A stretch of DNA of 64,000 nt from MGML01 sp964493985 (GTDB lineage: Bacteria; Chloroflexota; Dehalococcoidia; Dehalococcoidales; UBA2162). The notes beneath the pieces were generated by a model. That model saw only the letters and a program-made list of their open reading frames with translations, had not been told where the DNA came from and did not search any database. Where the stretch lies: positions 9,398 to 73,397 of the forward strand of contig CAZBQL010000002.1 of the NCBI GenBank assembly GCA_964493985.1, in the 5' to 3' direction. Shown here one piece after another: positions 10,463 through 19,229 of this stretch (positions within the stretch are counted from its first letter, which is position 1; the number at the start of each line of letters is the position of its first letter). The translations under genes and the position numbers were made by a program.

Positions 10463-10591
10463 AATATGTTCATTCTGTATTTTATAACTTCTCAATTTGC
10501 CTCAGGTTATGATTCTAGTATCACATAGTTTTAAAAATCGGAATCGTAGTTTATTGAATATATTAAATATCATCAGGCGTGGCGGTGAATT

Positions 10592-11350
10592 ATGTTATAT
10601 AAAGCAAAAGAATTAAACAACCATCAAATGAATGCTTCAGATGGGGAAATCGGTAAAGTAAAAGACCTTTATTTTGACGACAGGTACTGGACAGTCAGAT
10701 ACCTGGTAGCTAATACAGGGAACTGGCTTACAGGGAGGACGGTGCTGATTTCGCCGTATGCCCTTGACGGAGTAGATCCGGAGGAGAAGCAAATTAATGT
10801 AAAGTTAACCATGAAGGAGATCGAAAAAAGTCCATCACTTGAAGCTGACAAGCCGGTATCGAGGCAATACGAGCAGTCTTATTATGGGTATTTCGGCTGG
10901 CCGGGTTACTGGTATGGGCCTTATACCTGGGGAGGCTATTATTATCCCATTCTTCCTCCCGTAAGATCCCAAACTCCTTCGGAAAAAGACAAGTGGGACC
11001 CTGATCTTCGCAGTACCGACGAAGTCCGCGGTTATCATCTCATGGCAAAAGACGGAGATATCGGACACATAGCGGATTTTCTTGTTGATGACAAGACATG
11101 GGCGATCAGATACCTGGTAATCGATACTCGCGATTGGTTGCCCGGTAAACATGTTCTTGTTTCTCCCGAGTGGATGGAGGACGTGAATTGGGTTCTGCGT
11201 GAGGTATCCATGGACTTAATCCGTGACACTGTCAAACAGGCCCCTGAATATACGGATGAAACCGTTATTGACCGCGATTACGAGGAAAGCCTGCATCGCC
11301 ATTATGACCGTGAGCGCTACTGGATCAGAGAAGAAGCAGTCAAAATGTAA
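10592..11350 (+). CDS. Protein with two PRC-barrel domains
   Basis: No enzymatic role can be assigned. The 252-residue protein has two PRC-barrel-like repeats, about residues 1-90 (ASDGEIGKVKDLYFDD, WTVRYLVANTGNWL) and 140-225 (AKDGDIGHIADFLVDD, WAIRYLVIDTRDWLPGK). They are joined by a Tyr/Gly/Trp-rich linker (YYGYFGWPGYWYGPYTWGG). There is no signal peptide or membrane segment. PRC barrels are small beta domains seen in RimM, photosynthetic reaction-centre H subunits and stress-related proteins; a tandem copy with an aromatic linker is common in uncharacterised bacterial proteins. GGCGGTGA precedes the ATG. It stands alone between the trehalose operon and ppsA. Confidence 0.85.
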   Translation: MLYKAKELNNHQMNASDGEIGKVKDLYFDDRYWTVRYLVANTGNWLTGRTVLISPYALDGVDPEEKQINVKLTMKEIEKSPSLEADKPVSRQYEQSYYGYFGWPGYWYGPYTWGGYYYPILPPVRSQTPSEKDKWDPDLRSTDEVRGYHLMAKDGDIGHIADFLVDDKTWAIRYLVIDTRDWLPGKHVLVSPEWMEDVNWVLREVSMDLIRDTVKQAPEYTDETVIDRDYEESLHRHYDRERYWIREEAVKM

Positions 11351-11620
11351 TATCACTTACTTAGACGGCAGAAGGATAAACGACAATGACGACGTAAGGG
11401 GTAACTGATTTTATGACAGGTATTAGTGAGTCCGGGGCTCTTCGAAATGGTTCTCTGGACTTATTTTTGTTAGGTAAATGCAGTCAGATAGAAAAGGAAG
11501 AAACGGATTTATGAAAATTGTCGAATTTACGCCGGGGATTGACGGAATAAGCCATCTAAAAACAATTAAAAATCGGGAGTGAATTACTGATTACTAACGA
11601 ATCGGTATTGGAGGATTTGA

Positions 11621-14032
11621 ATGGTAGTTAAAACACAGAAGGAAATAGCCTGGCTTGAGGAAGTATCTGTGTCAGATGTTGCACTGGTAGGCGGGAAGAA
11701 TGCGTCTCTCGGAGAAATGGTGAGAGAGTTGAAAGATAAAGGTATTCGAGTACCTGACGGTTTCGCTACCACCGCCTCAGCCTACAGGACTTTCCTGGAC
11801 GAAAATGATCTGAATGATAAAATAAAATCACAACTGGAAGATTTTAGAAACGAAACAAAAAGTCTTCAGGAAACAGGAAGAGCCGTCCGCCAATTAATTC
11901 TTAACGCGAACTTTCCTGCTGATCTCGAAGATATGATTAAAGATTCATACCGTGAACTGAGTCGGCGCTATGATTCGAAGGAAATAAGCGTGGCAGTGCG
12001 AAGCAGTGCTACCGCAGAGGATTTACCCGAGGCAAGTTTTGCCGGTCAGCAGGAGAGCTTTCTTAACATCAGGGGAGAAACCAGCCTCCTGGATATCTGC
12101 AAGAGATGTTATGCATCTCTTTTTACTGATCGAGCTATTAACTATCGAAAAGACAAAGGTTTTGACGATATGGATATTGCCCTTTCTATTGGCATACAGA
12201 AGATGGTGCGTTCTGACAAGGCTTCTTCAGGAGTTATTTTTACTATAGACCCTGAAACGGGTTTTAGAAATGTTATAGTCATTAACTCTGCCTGGGGTCT
12301 TGGAGAAAGTGTAGTCCAGGGTCAGGTGAATCCTGATGAATTTATAATATTCAAACCGCTGCTGGACAGAGATAAATTTACTCCAATAATAAGCCGTTCA
12401 CTGGGAGAAAAGTTACAAAAAATAATTTATGCCATAGATAAAGCGAATCCCACCAGGACTGTAGCCACGTCCCGTGAAGAGCAAAATATGTATTCCCTGG
12501 ATGACCACGAGGTTATCCAGCTTTCCCGCTGGGCTGTAACTATCGAAAACCACTACGGCAAGCCGATGGACATTGAATGGGCAAAGGATGGAGATACAGG
12601 TGAATTGTTCATTGTTCAAGCAAGGCCGGAGACGGTGCAGTCTCAGAAAACAGCGAATTCACTTAAAACATATCACCTGAAGGAAAGAGGTAATGTTCTG
12701 GTAATGGGGCTGAGCATTGGACAGGCGGTAGCCTCCGGAAAGGCCCAGCTCATCAAGAGCACAAGTGAAATCGACCGTTTCAAGGACGGCAACATTCTCG
12801 TGACAGGCATGACCGACCCCGACTGGGAGCCTATTATGAAGCGCGCAGCCGGTATCGTCACAGACCATGGAGGAAGAACATCTCATGCCGCTATCGTAAG
12901 CCGTGAGTTGGGAATCCCGGCTGTGGTAGGTACCAGAAAAGCGACTGCGATATTAAAAGATGAGCAGCGAATAACTATATCTTGCGTAAATGGCGATGAA
13001 GGCTCTGTCTACGAAGGTATTGTCGCATATGAAACTGAAGATATTAATCTCGAAAATGTTCCGGAGACAAATACTGATGTAATGATGAATATCGCCAGTC
13101 CTGCAGGAGCTTTTCGCTGGTGGCAGCTACCCGCAAAGGGCATCGGTCTGGCACGTATAGAATTTATTATTAACAACGTTATCAAAATTCATCCTATGGC
13201 ACTCCTGCGTCTCAATCAATTGAAAGACAGGGATGCCAGGCGAAAGATAGAGGAACTGACAGCCGCTTATGAGGATAAAGGTCAGTACTTTATCGATCAC
13301 CTTGCCCAGGGAATCGGTATAATCGCAGCTTCACAGTACCCGAATCCTGTTATTGTCCGGTTGAGCGATTTCAAGACCAATGAATATGCAAACCTCATCG
13401 GCGGCAGGGATTTCGAACCGGAGGAAGCCAATCCCATGCTGGGTTTCCGCGGTGCATCACGCTACTATAGCGAGCATTACCGGGATGGTTTTGCTCTCGA
13501 ATGCCGGGCGATCAAACTGGTCAGAGAAACGATGGGCTTATCGAATGTTGTGGTAATGGTACCGTTCTGTCGCACCCCTGAAGAAGCGCAGCAAGTGTTG
13601 GAAGTCATGTCCAGGAACGGACTGGAACGAGGAAAGAACGGACTCGAGGTTTACGTCATGGCGGAAGTGCCCACTAACATCATTCTCGCGAAAGAATTTT
13701 CTGAGTTCTTTGATGGCTTTTCTATCGGTTCCAATGATCTCACTCAACTTACTCTGGGAGTAGACCGTGACTCAGAAAACCTCGCTTATCTCTTCGATGA
13801 GCAGAATAAGGCGGTAAAGAGATCTATTGCCAACCTTATCGAATCAGCCCACAAGGCTAATCGTAAAGTTGGATTGTGCGGTCAAGCACCCAGCGATCAT
13901 CCGGAATTCGCAGGATTTCTGGTCGAATCCGGTATAGATTCCATCTCCGTAAACCCGGACAGTGTACTTCCGGTGCTGAAGAAGATTGCCGAAACTGAAC
14001 AGCGGTTGAGTGGTATTATGAATGATAGATAA
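11621..14032 (+). CDS. ppsA: Phosphoenolpyruvate synthase (pyruvate, water dikinase)
   Basis: Converts pyruvate and ATP to PEP, AMP and phosphate, the gluconeogenic entry for carbon bound for glucan. The 803-residue protein shows the N-terminal ATP-grasp domain (VALVGGKNASLGEM, VRSSATAEDLPEASFAGQQE), the swivelling phosphohistidine domain with His422 (GGRTSHAAIVSRELGIPAVVG) and the PEP/pyruvate barrel ending with Cys753 (VGLCGQAPSDHPEF). GSNDLTQLTLGVDRDS is family-typical. TTGGAGG lies 7 nt before the ATG. A second dikinase of the PPDK type follows at 16.1 kb, so the cell has two routes between pyruvate and PEP. The 270 bp upstream contain no convincing gene. Confidence 0.96.
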   Translation: MVVKTQKEIAWLEEVSVSDVALVGGKNASLGEMVRELKDKGIRVPDGFATTASAYRTFLDENDLNDKIKSQLEDFRNETKSLQETGRAVRQLILNANFPADLEDMIKDSYRELSRRYDSKEISVAVRSSATAEDLPEASFAGQQESFLNIRGETSLLDICKRCYASLFTDRAINYRKDKGFDDMDIALSIGIQKMVRSDKASSGVIFTIDPETGFRNVIVINSAWGLGESVVQGQVNPDEFIIFKPLLDRDKFTPIISRSLGEKLQKIIYAIDKANPTRTVATSREEQNMYSLDDHEVIQLSRWAVTIENHYGKPMDIEWAKDGDTGELFIVQARPETVQSQKTANSLKTYHLKERGNVLVMGLSIGQAVASGKAQLIKSTSEIDRFKDGNILVTGMTDPDWEPIMKRAAGIVTDHGGRTSHAAIVSRELGIPAVVGTRKATAILKDEQRITISCVNGDEGSVYEGIVAYETEDINLENVPETNTDVMMNIASPAGAFRWWQLPAKGIGLARIEFIINNVIKIHPMALLRLNQLKDRDARRKIEELTAAYEDKGQYFIDHLAQGIGIIAASQYPNPVIVRLSDFKTNEYANLIGGRDFEPEEANPMLGFRGASRYYSEHYRDGFALECRAIKLVRETMGLSNVVVMVPFCRTPEEAQQVLEVMSRNGLERGKNGLEVYVMAEVPTNIILAKEFSEFFDGFSIGSNDLTQLTLGVDRDSENLAYLFDEQNKAVKRSIANLIESAHKANRKVGLCGQAPSDHPEFAGFLVESGIDSISVNPDSVLPVLKKIAETEQRLSGIMNDR

Positions 14033-14184
14033 ACTCCCGAACATCTATAGCCTGAGAGTCATGGCCGACCGGAATCAGGTTATCATTCAGAATGGGATTC
14101 AACAGCCTGAAAACAGGAAATATGCCGGAGTTTGATCTTCATCCATTCGTCCAATCCAGTATTGAAGTTAATCATACCTGGAGA

Positions 14185-14874
14185 TTAGCATTCTATTTCC
14201 ATTCCGTCGTAACCCGTTATCACTGAAACTCCGTCACTCTTTCCCAGGTCGTTCAGCTTTTTTCTGGCTTCACCGATGTCATTGAAAAACCAGGTCCCAA
14301 AATGGATAAACAAGATTTTGCCGGTAAACTGCTTGAAGATTCGAATCAAATCGGGAATTCCCGCGTGACCGTAAAGTTGTCCGGTCTCCTTGTCCTTTCT
14401 TATCATGCCACCACGGCGCAGGTAGCTGCCATCGGTAATCACCAGGCTCAGCCCAGAGAGCAAGGAGTGGTATTCCTTGTTTATCCAGATGACGTCCCCG
14501 GTATAAAGGATCCGTTTTTCGCCGTCATCGACGAGAAAAGCTGTGGATTTCACTTTCTTACTGTGGTGGGTAGGGATAGGTGTAACCTGATATGTATCGT
14601 AGAGAATCATATGCTCGGGTTCCGTTAAATGGGTAACTCCGGGCACTTTTTCAGGAGCGTAAAACTCAATGCCATAATCATGGCCATCATTGATAAAGAA
14701 AGCATGGTCAGGGTGGAGATGGGTAATGAACACACAGCCTGGTTTCAGGTCGAGGAACTCTTTTTCCCCCACGTCCAGCATCAGTTTTCCATCTATCAAG
14801 ACTCCTGAGTGTTTCGAGTGGCGAGGTGCTGAAGACTTGATTTCCCCCCTTGTTCCCAATATGCGTAGCTTCAT
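14185..14874 (-). CDS. Metallo-beta-lactamase-fold metal-dependent hydrolase
   Basis: Cytoplasmic MBL-fold protein of 229 residues, substrate unknown. The metal-binding motif is HLHPDHAFF (residue region 53-61). Further ligands are likely in PTHHSKK, LYTGDVIW (Asp) and LFIHFGTWFF. The N-terminus MKLRILGTRGEIKSSAPRH resembles the RNase Z/PhnP-like branch of the family. AGGA precedes the ATG. It is convergent with ppsA and lies 91 bp downstream of the DUF72 gene on the same strand, so the two could be co-transcribed. Fold assignment is firm, function open. Confidence 0.87.
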   Translation of the reverse strand: MKLRILGTRGEIKSSAPRHSKHSGVLIDGKLMLDVGEKEFLDLKPGCVFITHLHPDHAFFINDGHDYGIEFYAPEKVPGVTHLTEPEHMILYDTYQVTPIPTHHSKKVKSTAFLVDDGEKRILYTGDVIWINKEYHSLLSGLSLVITDGSYLRRGGMIRKDKETGQLYGHAGIPDLIRIFKQFTGKILFIHFGTWFFNDIGEARKKLNDLGKSDGVSVITGYDGMEIEC

Positions 14875-14965
14875 ATTCGCACGTCCTGAAAACTCTGCCC
14901 GCTATCTGTGCCGTTTAATTTCTTAAGGTTCTTCCCCCATCCTTCAGGCATATTTCTATCCCTCA

Positions 14966-15706
14966 TTACATTTTATCTTCCAGTAATTCTATCAGGCTCA
15001 GAGCATTTTGAGGGGCATAGCCGTTCTGATCATTGTCGAAATAGCAATACACGTCTTTACCATCCCCCGCCCAGGTTGAAATGGCTTCCGTCCAGTCGGA
15101 AAGAGCACCTTTATCGTATTTACCCCTGTAGGCGCCCTCAGGACCGTGAAGACGAATATAGATGAAGTCGGTTGTGACCGGGCGGGGTGATTGTCTTCCA
15201 TCGAAATCATAAATGCAAAATGCGACTTTCTTTTTGACCAGTAGATTCTCGGTATCCTGACCGAACCATGTGGTATCGCGAAATTCAAAAGAATAGCGAT
15301 AAACACCTGGAAGCGCGTCTAAAAACTCCTCGAGCCGGTCAAGGTTAACTTTCCATTTGGGAGGAAGCTGAAACAGAACCGGCCCTGCCTTATCACCCAG
15401 GACTTCGATTATGCTGAAAAATTTCCTTGTAGATTCTTCCGGGTCTTTGAGCTTTTTCATGTGAGTAATATAACGGCTGGCCTTGATAGAGAATACAAAA
15501 CCGTCGGGTACTGTATCGCGCCATGAAGCCATGGTCTTTTCTGTAGGTAGCTGATAAAAAGTATTATTGATTTCAGTCGTCTGAAACTGCTTGGCGTAAA
15601 ACATCAGAAAATCTTCAGATGATGTCTCTTTGGGGTATAAGGGACCTTTCCAGTGCCCGTAATGCCATCCGGAGGTCCCGATGTATATCTTTCCTTTCCT
15701 GCTCAA
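14966..15706 (-). CDS. DUF72 (YecE-like) domain protein
   Basis: DUF72 proteins have a TIM-barrel-like fold and unknown function; some sit near sugar or DNA-repair genes. The 246-residue product has the N-terminal signature IYIGTSGWHYGHWKGPLYP, then EINNTFYQLPTEKTM, PVLFQLPPKW, YSFEFRDTTW and IRLHGPEGAYRG, and a C-terminal CYFDNDQNGYAPQNA, all typical of the family. The start is TTG at 15706, chosen because GGGGAGG sits 6 nt upstream and the protein then begins right at the conserved beta strand. Function cannot be inferred from context. Confidence 0.9.
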   Translation of the reverse strand: MSRKGKIYIGTSGWHYGHWKGPLYPKETSSEDFLMFYAKQFQTTEINNTFYQLPTEKTMASWRDTVPDGFVFSIKASRYITHMKKLKDPEESTRKFFSIIEVLGDKAGPVLFQLPPKWKVNLDRLEEFLDALPGVYRYSFEFRDTTWFGQDTENLLVKKKVAFCIYDFDGRQSPRPVTTDFIYIRLHGPEGAYRGKYDKGALSDWTEAISTWAGDGKDVYCYFDNDQNGYAPQNALSLIELLEDKM

Positions 15707-16126
15707 TGCCTGCCTCCCCGACGCGGATTATTTCTCCGAAATGAGCGCTTCAAACCCGCCTTATCGAGGCTTTTAACGTCATGAATAGAAATCATTCTAT
15801 AAATACATCGATAAAAAAGTCATAAAAAGAGTAACAAGAATATTACAAATATATAGCATTTTAAAGGTCTGGCAGTCAGACAGTGGACCAGGTCGAACAT
15901 CACTTTTCGAGTACGATGTCTCACAAGAATTTACCTCGAAGCTTCCGGGAGTCTCTTCAAATGATATAAATTTGTATTATTTCTGCCTTGCATTTTATGA
16001 CATTGTCATATTACAGGAATTATGCTGGAGCAGGTTCATAATATATCACGCTAAACCAGAAGAGCAATTTATCATTTTTCCGAAATCAATTTGCCTGTTT
16101 AAAGTGCAAAGGGGGGCAGACATCTC
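15707..16126. other. 420-bp intergenic region between divergent genes
   Basis: Separates the minus-strand DUF72 gene from plus-strand ppdK and must hold both promoters. It is AT-rich, with no protein-like open frame that I believe and no RNA fold recognised. The one distinct element is a perfect 7+1+7 palindrome TATGACA-T-TGTCATA at 15996-16010, sharing its heptamer with the motifs at 10444 and 22105. A purine-rich AAGGGGGG at 16109-16116 is the ppdK ribosome binding site. Confidence 0.6.
15996..16010. promoter_or_regulatory. Perfect palindrome TATGACA-T-TGTCATA upstream of ppdK
   Basis: A 15-bp dyad 117 bp before the ppdK ATG. TATGACA is the same heptamer found inside the 18-nt motif at 10445-10462 and 22105-22122, so it may be bound by the same dimeric regulator. 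This rests on sequence symmetry and recurrence only. Confidence 0.45.
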
Positions 16127-18403
16127 ATGGATACGGTATATTCATTCAGAGATGGTTTTCACGACAAAGACCAGCTAGGGAACAAAGGTGCCAATCTTGT
16201 CATTATGAGCCAGTTAGGCCTGCCCGTACCCCCGGGCTTTGCGGTATCCATCGATGCCTATAAGAAATGGAAAGATACCGGTACGCTTCCCGAAAATGAA
16301 ATCAAGCAATCAATGTCAATCCTGGAGACGGATATAGGGCGAGAGATGGGGCAGGGACTGGAAGTATCAGTACGTTCTTCTGCTCCTGTATCCATGCCCG
16401 GAATGATGGACACGCTGCTTAATATCGGAGACTACGCTAATATGCTGGCTGCCATCCGTCGTATATTTGAGTCGTGGGATAATTTAAGGGCTGTCGAATA
16501 CCGGCGCCTGAACAATATACCAACCACTCTTGGCACGGCGGCAGTCGTTCAAGCCATGGTCTACGGCAATCGTGACGAAAATTCCGGTACCGGAGTTGCC
16601 TTTTCCCGCAATCCCAACTCCGGCATCAAGGATCTTTTTGGCGAATATCTTCGCCAAGCCCAGGGTGAAGCCATTGTTTCAGGAGAACGCACGCCTGAAC
16701 CGATATCCGCTTTGAAGTCAGTCTTACCTCAAGTTTTTGCAGAACTTCAGGAGATTGCTGATAGACTGGAGCGTCACTTCTGCGACATGCAGGACATCGA
16801 ATTTACTGTTGAGTCCGGTAAACTGTACATTCTTCAAACACGTACGGGAAAAAGGAGTGGATATGCTGCCATAAAGATTGCCACTGATCTGGTCTCGGAG
16901 GGTATCATCACGCGCCAGGAGAGCATCATGCGTATTACAGTCAATGATATCCGTGGCCTTTTGCATAAACGTCTCACGGCGAACAGCTACAAGCCGTTTG
17001 CCAGGGGGCTTAACGCTGCTCCCGGGGCGGCCGCCGGGAAAATCGTTTTTGATGCGCATGATGCCCTGGCCATGGCCAGAAAAGGTGTACCGATTATCCT
17101 GGTACGCCCTGAGACGAATCCCGATGATATACAGGGTATCGCCGCAGCTGATGGTGTCTTGACCTTACGGGGAGGTCTCACCTCTCATGCTGCTATAGTT
17201 ACCCGCAGTATGGGTAAACCGTGCGTCTGTGGTGCGGAAGGTATCGGCATTAATCTGGAAACCCGACAACTGACCAGCAATAAAATCATGCTAAATGAAG
17301 GGGACGAGATAACTATCGACGGCACTGCCGGTGACATATTTCTCGGTATCCTGCCGCTTGAAGAGGCAAGCATGACCTCTGAGCTCGGGGAAATACTGAG
17401 TTGGGCAGACGGGTTCAAGAGACTCGGCGTCCGGGCCAACGCCGACACGCCTGAGATGATCGCCCAGGCAAGAAACCTGGGGGCGGAAGGTATCGGGCTG
17501 TGTCGTACGGAACGGATGTTCAACGCTCCCGAAAGACTCTCGGAAATACGTGAGTTCATTCTTGCCGGAAGCGATGCAGAGAGGAAGTCGGCAATCTCGC
17601 ATCTCCTGGAACTACAGACTGAAGACTTCACCGCTCTTTTCCGCGAGCTTCAAGGTCTTCCCATTATCGTCCGTCTACTGGACCTGCCGTTACACGAGTT
17701 TCTGCCGGGAGAAGCGACAGCAGATGACCCGCGGATGAAACAACGCATCGAAGAGCTAAAGGAGATTAATCCGATGCTCGGTCACCGTGGCGTGAGGCTT
17801 GCCGTTACTACCCCTGAGATATACCAGATGCAGATAGAGGCTATCCAGCGAGCATGGAATCAGGTACCGGCGGACGTTTCTATCATGGTACCCCAGGTGG
17901 TCACCTCGCAGGAAGCATTGAATGTTAAAAGCCTGCTCAAAGGTGTAACTCTTAAATTTGGCGTGATGATAGAGACAGTACGGTCCTGCATGCGTGCCGA
18001 ACGATTAGCCAAAGAGGTAGACTTTTTCTCATTTGGTACGAACGATCTCACCCAGGCAGTGTTTTCTTTCAGCCGGGAAGATGCCGAGAAAAAGTTCCTT
18101 TCGACGTACCTTGAGCTGGGCATACTCCTGGACAATCCCTTCGAGGTATTAGACGTGAATGGAGTCGGGCAACTCATGGAGACAGCCATATTCTGGGCAA
18201 GACGAGTGAAGAGGGACATAGAGATCGGCGTTTGCGGTGAGCAAGCCGGCGAGCCCCGGTCCATCAAATATCTGCATGGTATTGGAGTGGACTACGTCAG
18301 TTGCAGCCCGTTTCGAATACCCATAGCCAGGCTGGTAGCAGCCCAGAGTGCTATTGCTGGTAAAAAAGAAACATCACAAGTCGGTGCGGTCAGTGAAAAA
18401 TAA
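16127..18403 (+). CDS. ppdK: Pyruvate, phosphate dikinase, compact form
   Basis: Interconverts pyruvate + ATP + phosphate and PEP + AMP + pyrophosphate. PPDK rather than PpsA identity is shown by SVRSSAPVSMPGMMDTLLN, GTAAVVQAMVYGN, the phosphohistidine His354 in GGLTSHAAIVTRSMGKPCVCG, and the C-terminal VCGEQAGEP (Cys703) with DYVSCSPFRIPIARL. At 758 residues it is about 110-130 shorter than typical bacterial PPDK (around 875-890). The shortfall lies mainly just after LLNIG (about residues 100-110): the sequence jumps directly to AIRRIFESWDNLRAVEYRR, where longer enzymes have about 100 more residues. The frame is intact and all catalytic motifs are present, so this looks like a natural short form. 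AAGGGGGG precedes the ATG. Confidence 0.92.
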   Translation: MDTVYSFRDGFHDKDQLGNKGANLVIMSQLGLPVPPGFAVSIDAYKKWKDTGTLPENEIKQSMSILETDIGREMGQGLEVSVRSSAPVSMPGMMDTLLNIGDYANMLAAIRRIFESWDNLRAVEYRRLNNIPTTLGTAAVVQAMVYGNRDENSGTGVAFSRNPNSGIKDLFGEYLRQAQGEAIVSGERTPEPISALKSVLPQVFAELQEIADRLERHFCDMQDIEFTVESGKLYILQTRTGKRSGYAAIKIATDLVSEGIITRQESIMRITVNDIRGLLHKRLTANSYKPFARGLNAAPGAAAGKIVFDAHDALAMARKGVPIILVRPETNPDDIQGIAAADGVLTLRGGLTSHAAIVTRSMGKPCVCGAEGIGINLETRQLTSNKIMLNEGDEITIDGTAGDIFLGILPLEEASMTSELGEILSWADGFKRLGVRANADTPEMIAQARNLGAEGIGLCRTERMFNAPERLSEIREFILAGSDAERKSAISHLLELQTEDFTALFRELQGLPIIVRLLDLPLHEFLPGEATADDPRMKQRIEELKEINPMLGHRGVRLAVTTPEIYQMQIEAIQRAWNQVPADVSIMVPQVVTSQEALNVKSLLKGVTLKFGVMIETVRSCMRAERLAKEVDFFSFGTNDLTQAVFSFSREDAEKKFLSTYLELGILLDNPFEVLDVNGVGQLMETAIFWARRVKRDIEIGVCGEQAGEPRSIKYLHGIGVDYVSCSPFRIPIARLVAAQSAIAGKKETSQVGAVSEK

Positions 18404-18448
18404 GATATCGATATCTACGTTAATTGAGTTCAAAAGGAGAGTGGTCCA

Positions 18449-19156
18449 ATGACAACAACAGCTGAAAAAACATTAATAGCTAACGGACTTGAGAGGAAGA
18501 AACCCGTTATCCAGCAGAACATGATATTATGGTCAGACCTCTACCCTTCCCGTTACGTATGGCACTACCAGAGGAGCCATCCATACCAGGTTCTCATCGG
18601 CGAGATACTGGTGGAGAAAACCAGGCATGATGTAGCGACCATACACGAACGATTCCTTCAGTTCTTCCCTTCCTTCGCTGACCTGGCAGCAGCTGACGAA
18701 GAGAAACTAAGCGAAGTGCTTGTCAGTCTTCATCTGGAAGAGCATCAACGGTTGTTCAAACAGATAGTGAAGGGGCTGGCAACACTGGATGAACTGCCGC
18801 GTGATTATGATGGTATCGCCGAGATTTCCGGATTAAAACACGAAGGTATAAAGGCGATGCTATGTTTTGGGTACGGTTTACCCGTGGGCGTCGTTAACAA
18901 GCACGTTTTCAGAATGTTGACGCGAATCTTTGCTAATGAACTTCCACCTTTACCGTCAGCCGGACTTATCGAAGCTATAGGAGAAAGCCTTGCGTTTGTC
19001 GCAGACCCGCAAAAGTATAATGGGGCAATGCTTGACGTAAGTGAATTGATATGCCGGTCTAAGGTCCCAAGCTGCCGGGACTGTCCGGTTTATTCTCAAT
19101 GTGACTATGCAATCGATGTTCAGAAGTCAAAACCTCTGGTTCAAAAAGTAGCTTGA
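18449..19156 (+). CDS. HhH-GPD superfamily DNA glycosylase-like protein with [4Fe-4S] cluster and altered catalytic site
   Basis: Resembles the MutY/endonuclease III base-excision repair superfamily. Landmarks are the N-terminal core HPYQVLIGEILVEKTRHDVA, the helix-hairpin-helix ISGLKHEGIKAMLCFGYG and a C-terminal C-x6-C-x2-C-x5-C cluster motif (CRSKVPSCRDCPVYSQC). The residue that should be the catalytic Asp (VDTHIFRV in Nth, LDGNVKRV in MutY) is Asn150 here, in GVVNKHVFRML. The position of the Nth lysine is also not Lys. It may therefore be an inactive DNA- or base-recognition protein, or use other chemistry. It sits between ppdK and glgP, probably co-transcribed with them. 235 residues, normal for the family. 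Confidence 0.85.
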   Translation: MTTTAEKTLIANGLERKKPVIQQNMILWSDLYPSRYVWHYQRSHPYQVLIGEILVEKTRHDVATIHERFLQFFPSFADLAAADEEKLSEVLVSLHLEEHQRLFKQIVKGLATLDELPRDYDGIAEISGLKHEGIKAMLCFGYGLPVGVVNKHVFRMLTRIFANELPPLPSAGLIEAIGESLAFVADPQKYNGAMLDVSELICRSKVPSCRDCPVYSQCDYAIDVQKSKPLVQKVA

Positions 19157-19229
19157 AACTCATCACAGCCAGGCAACATAGTGAAAAAAATGCATATAAA
19201 ATAGAAAGAAAGTTTTACAGGTAAAATTA

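Noticed and set aside
11413..11582. Two tiny overlapping frames (33 and 23 codons, ATGA overlap) before ppsA
   Set aside because: No ribosome site of note, no recognisable sequence, and too short to support without conservation data.
15972..16178. 68-codon plus-strand frame overlapping the ppdK start
   Set aside because: Overlaps a well-supported start and ribosome site, with a composition unlike neighbouring proteins.
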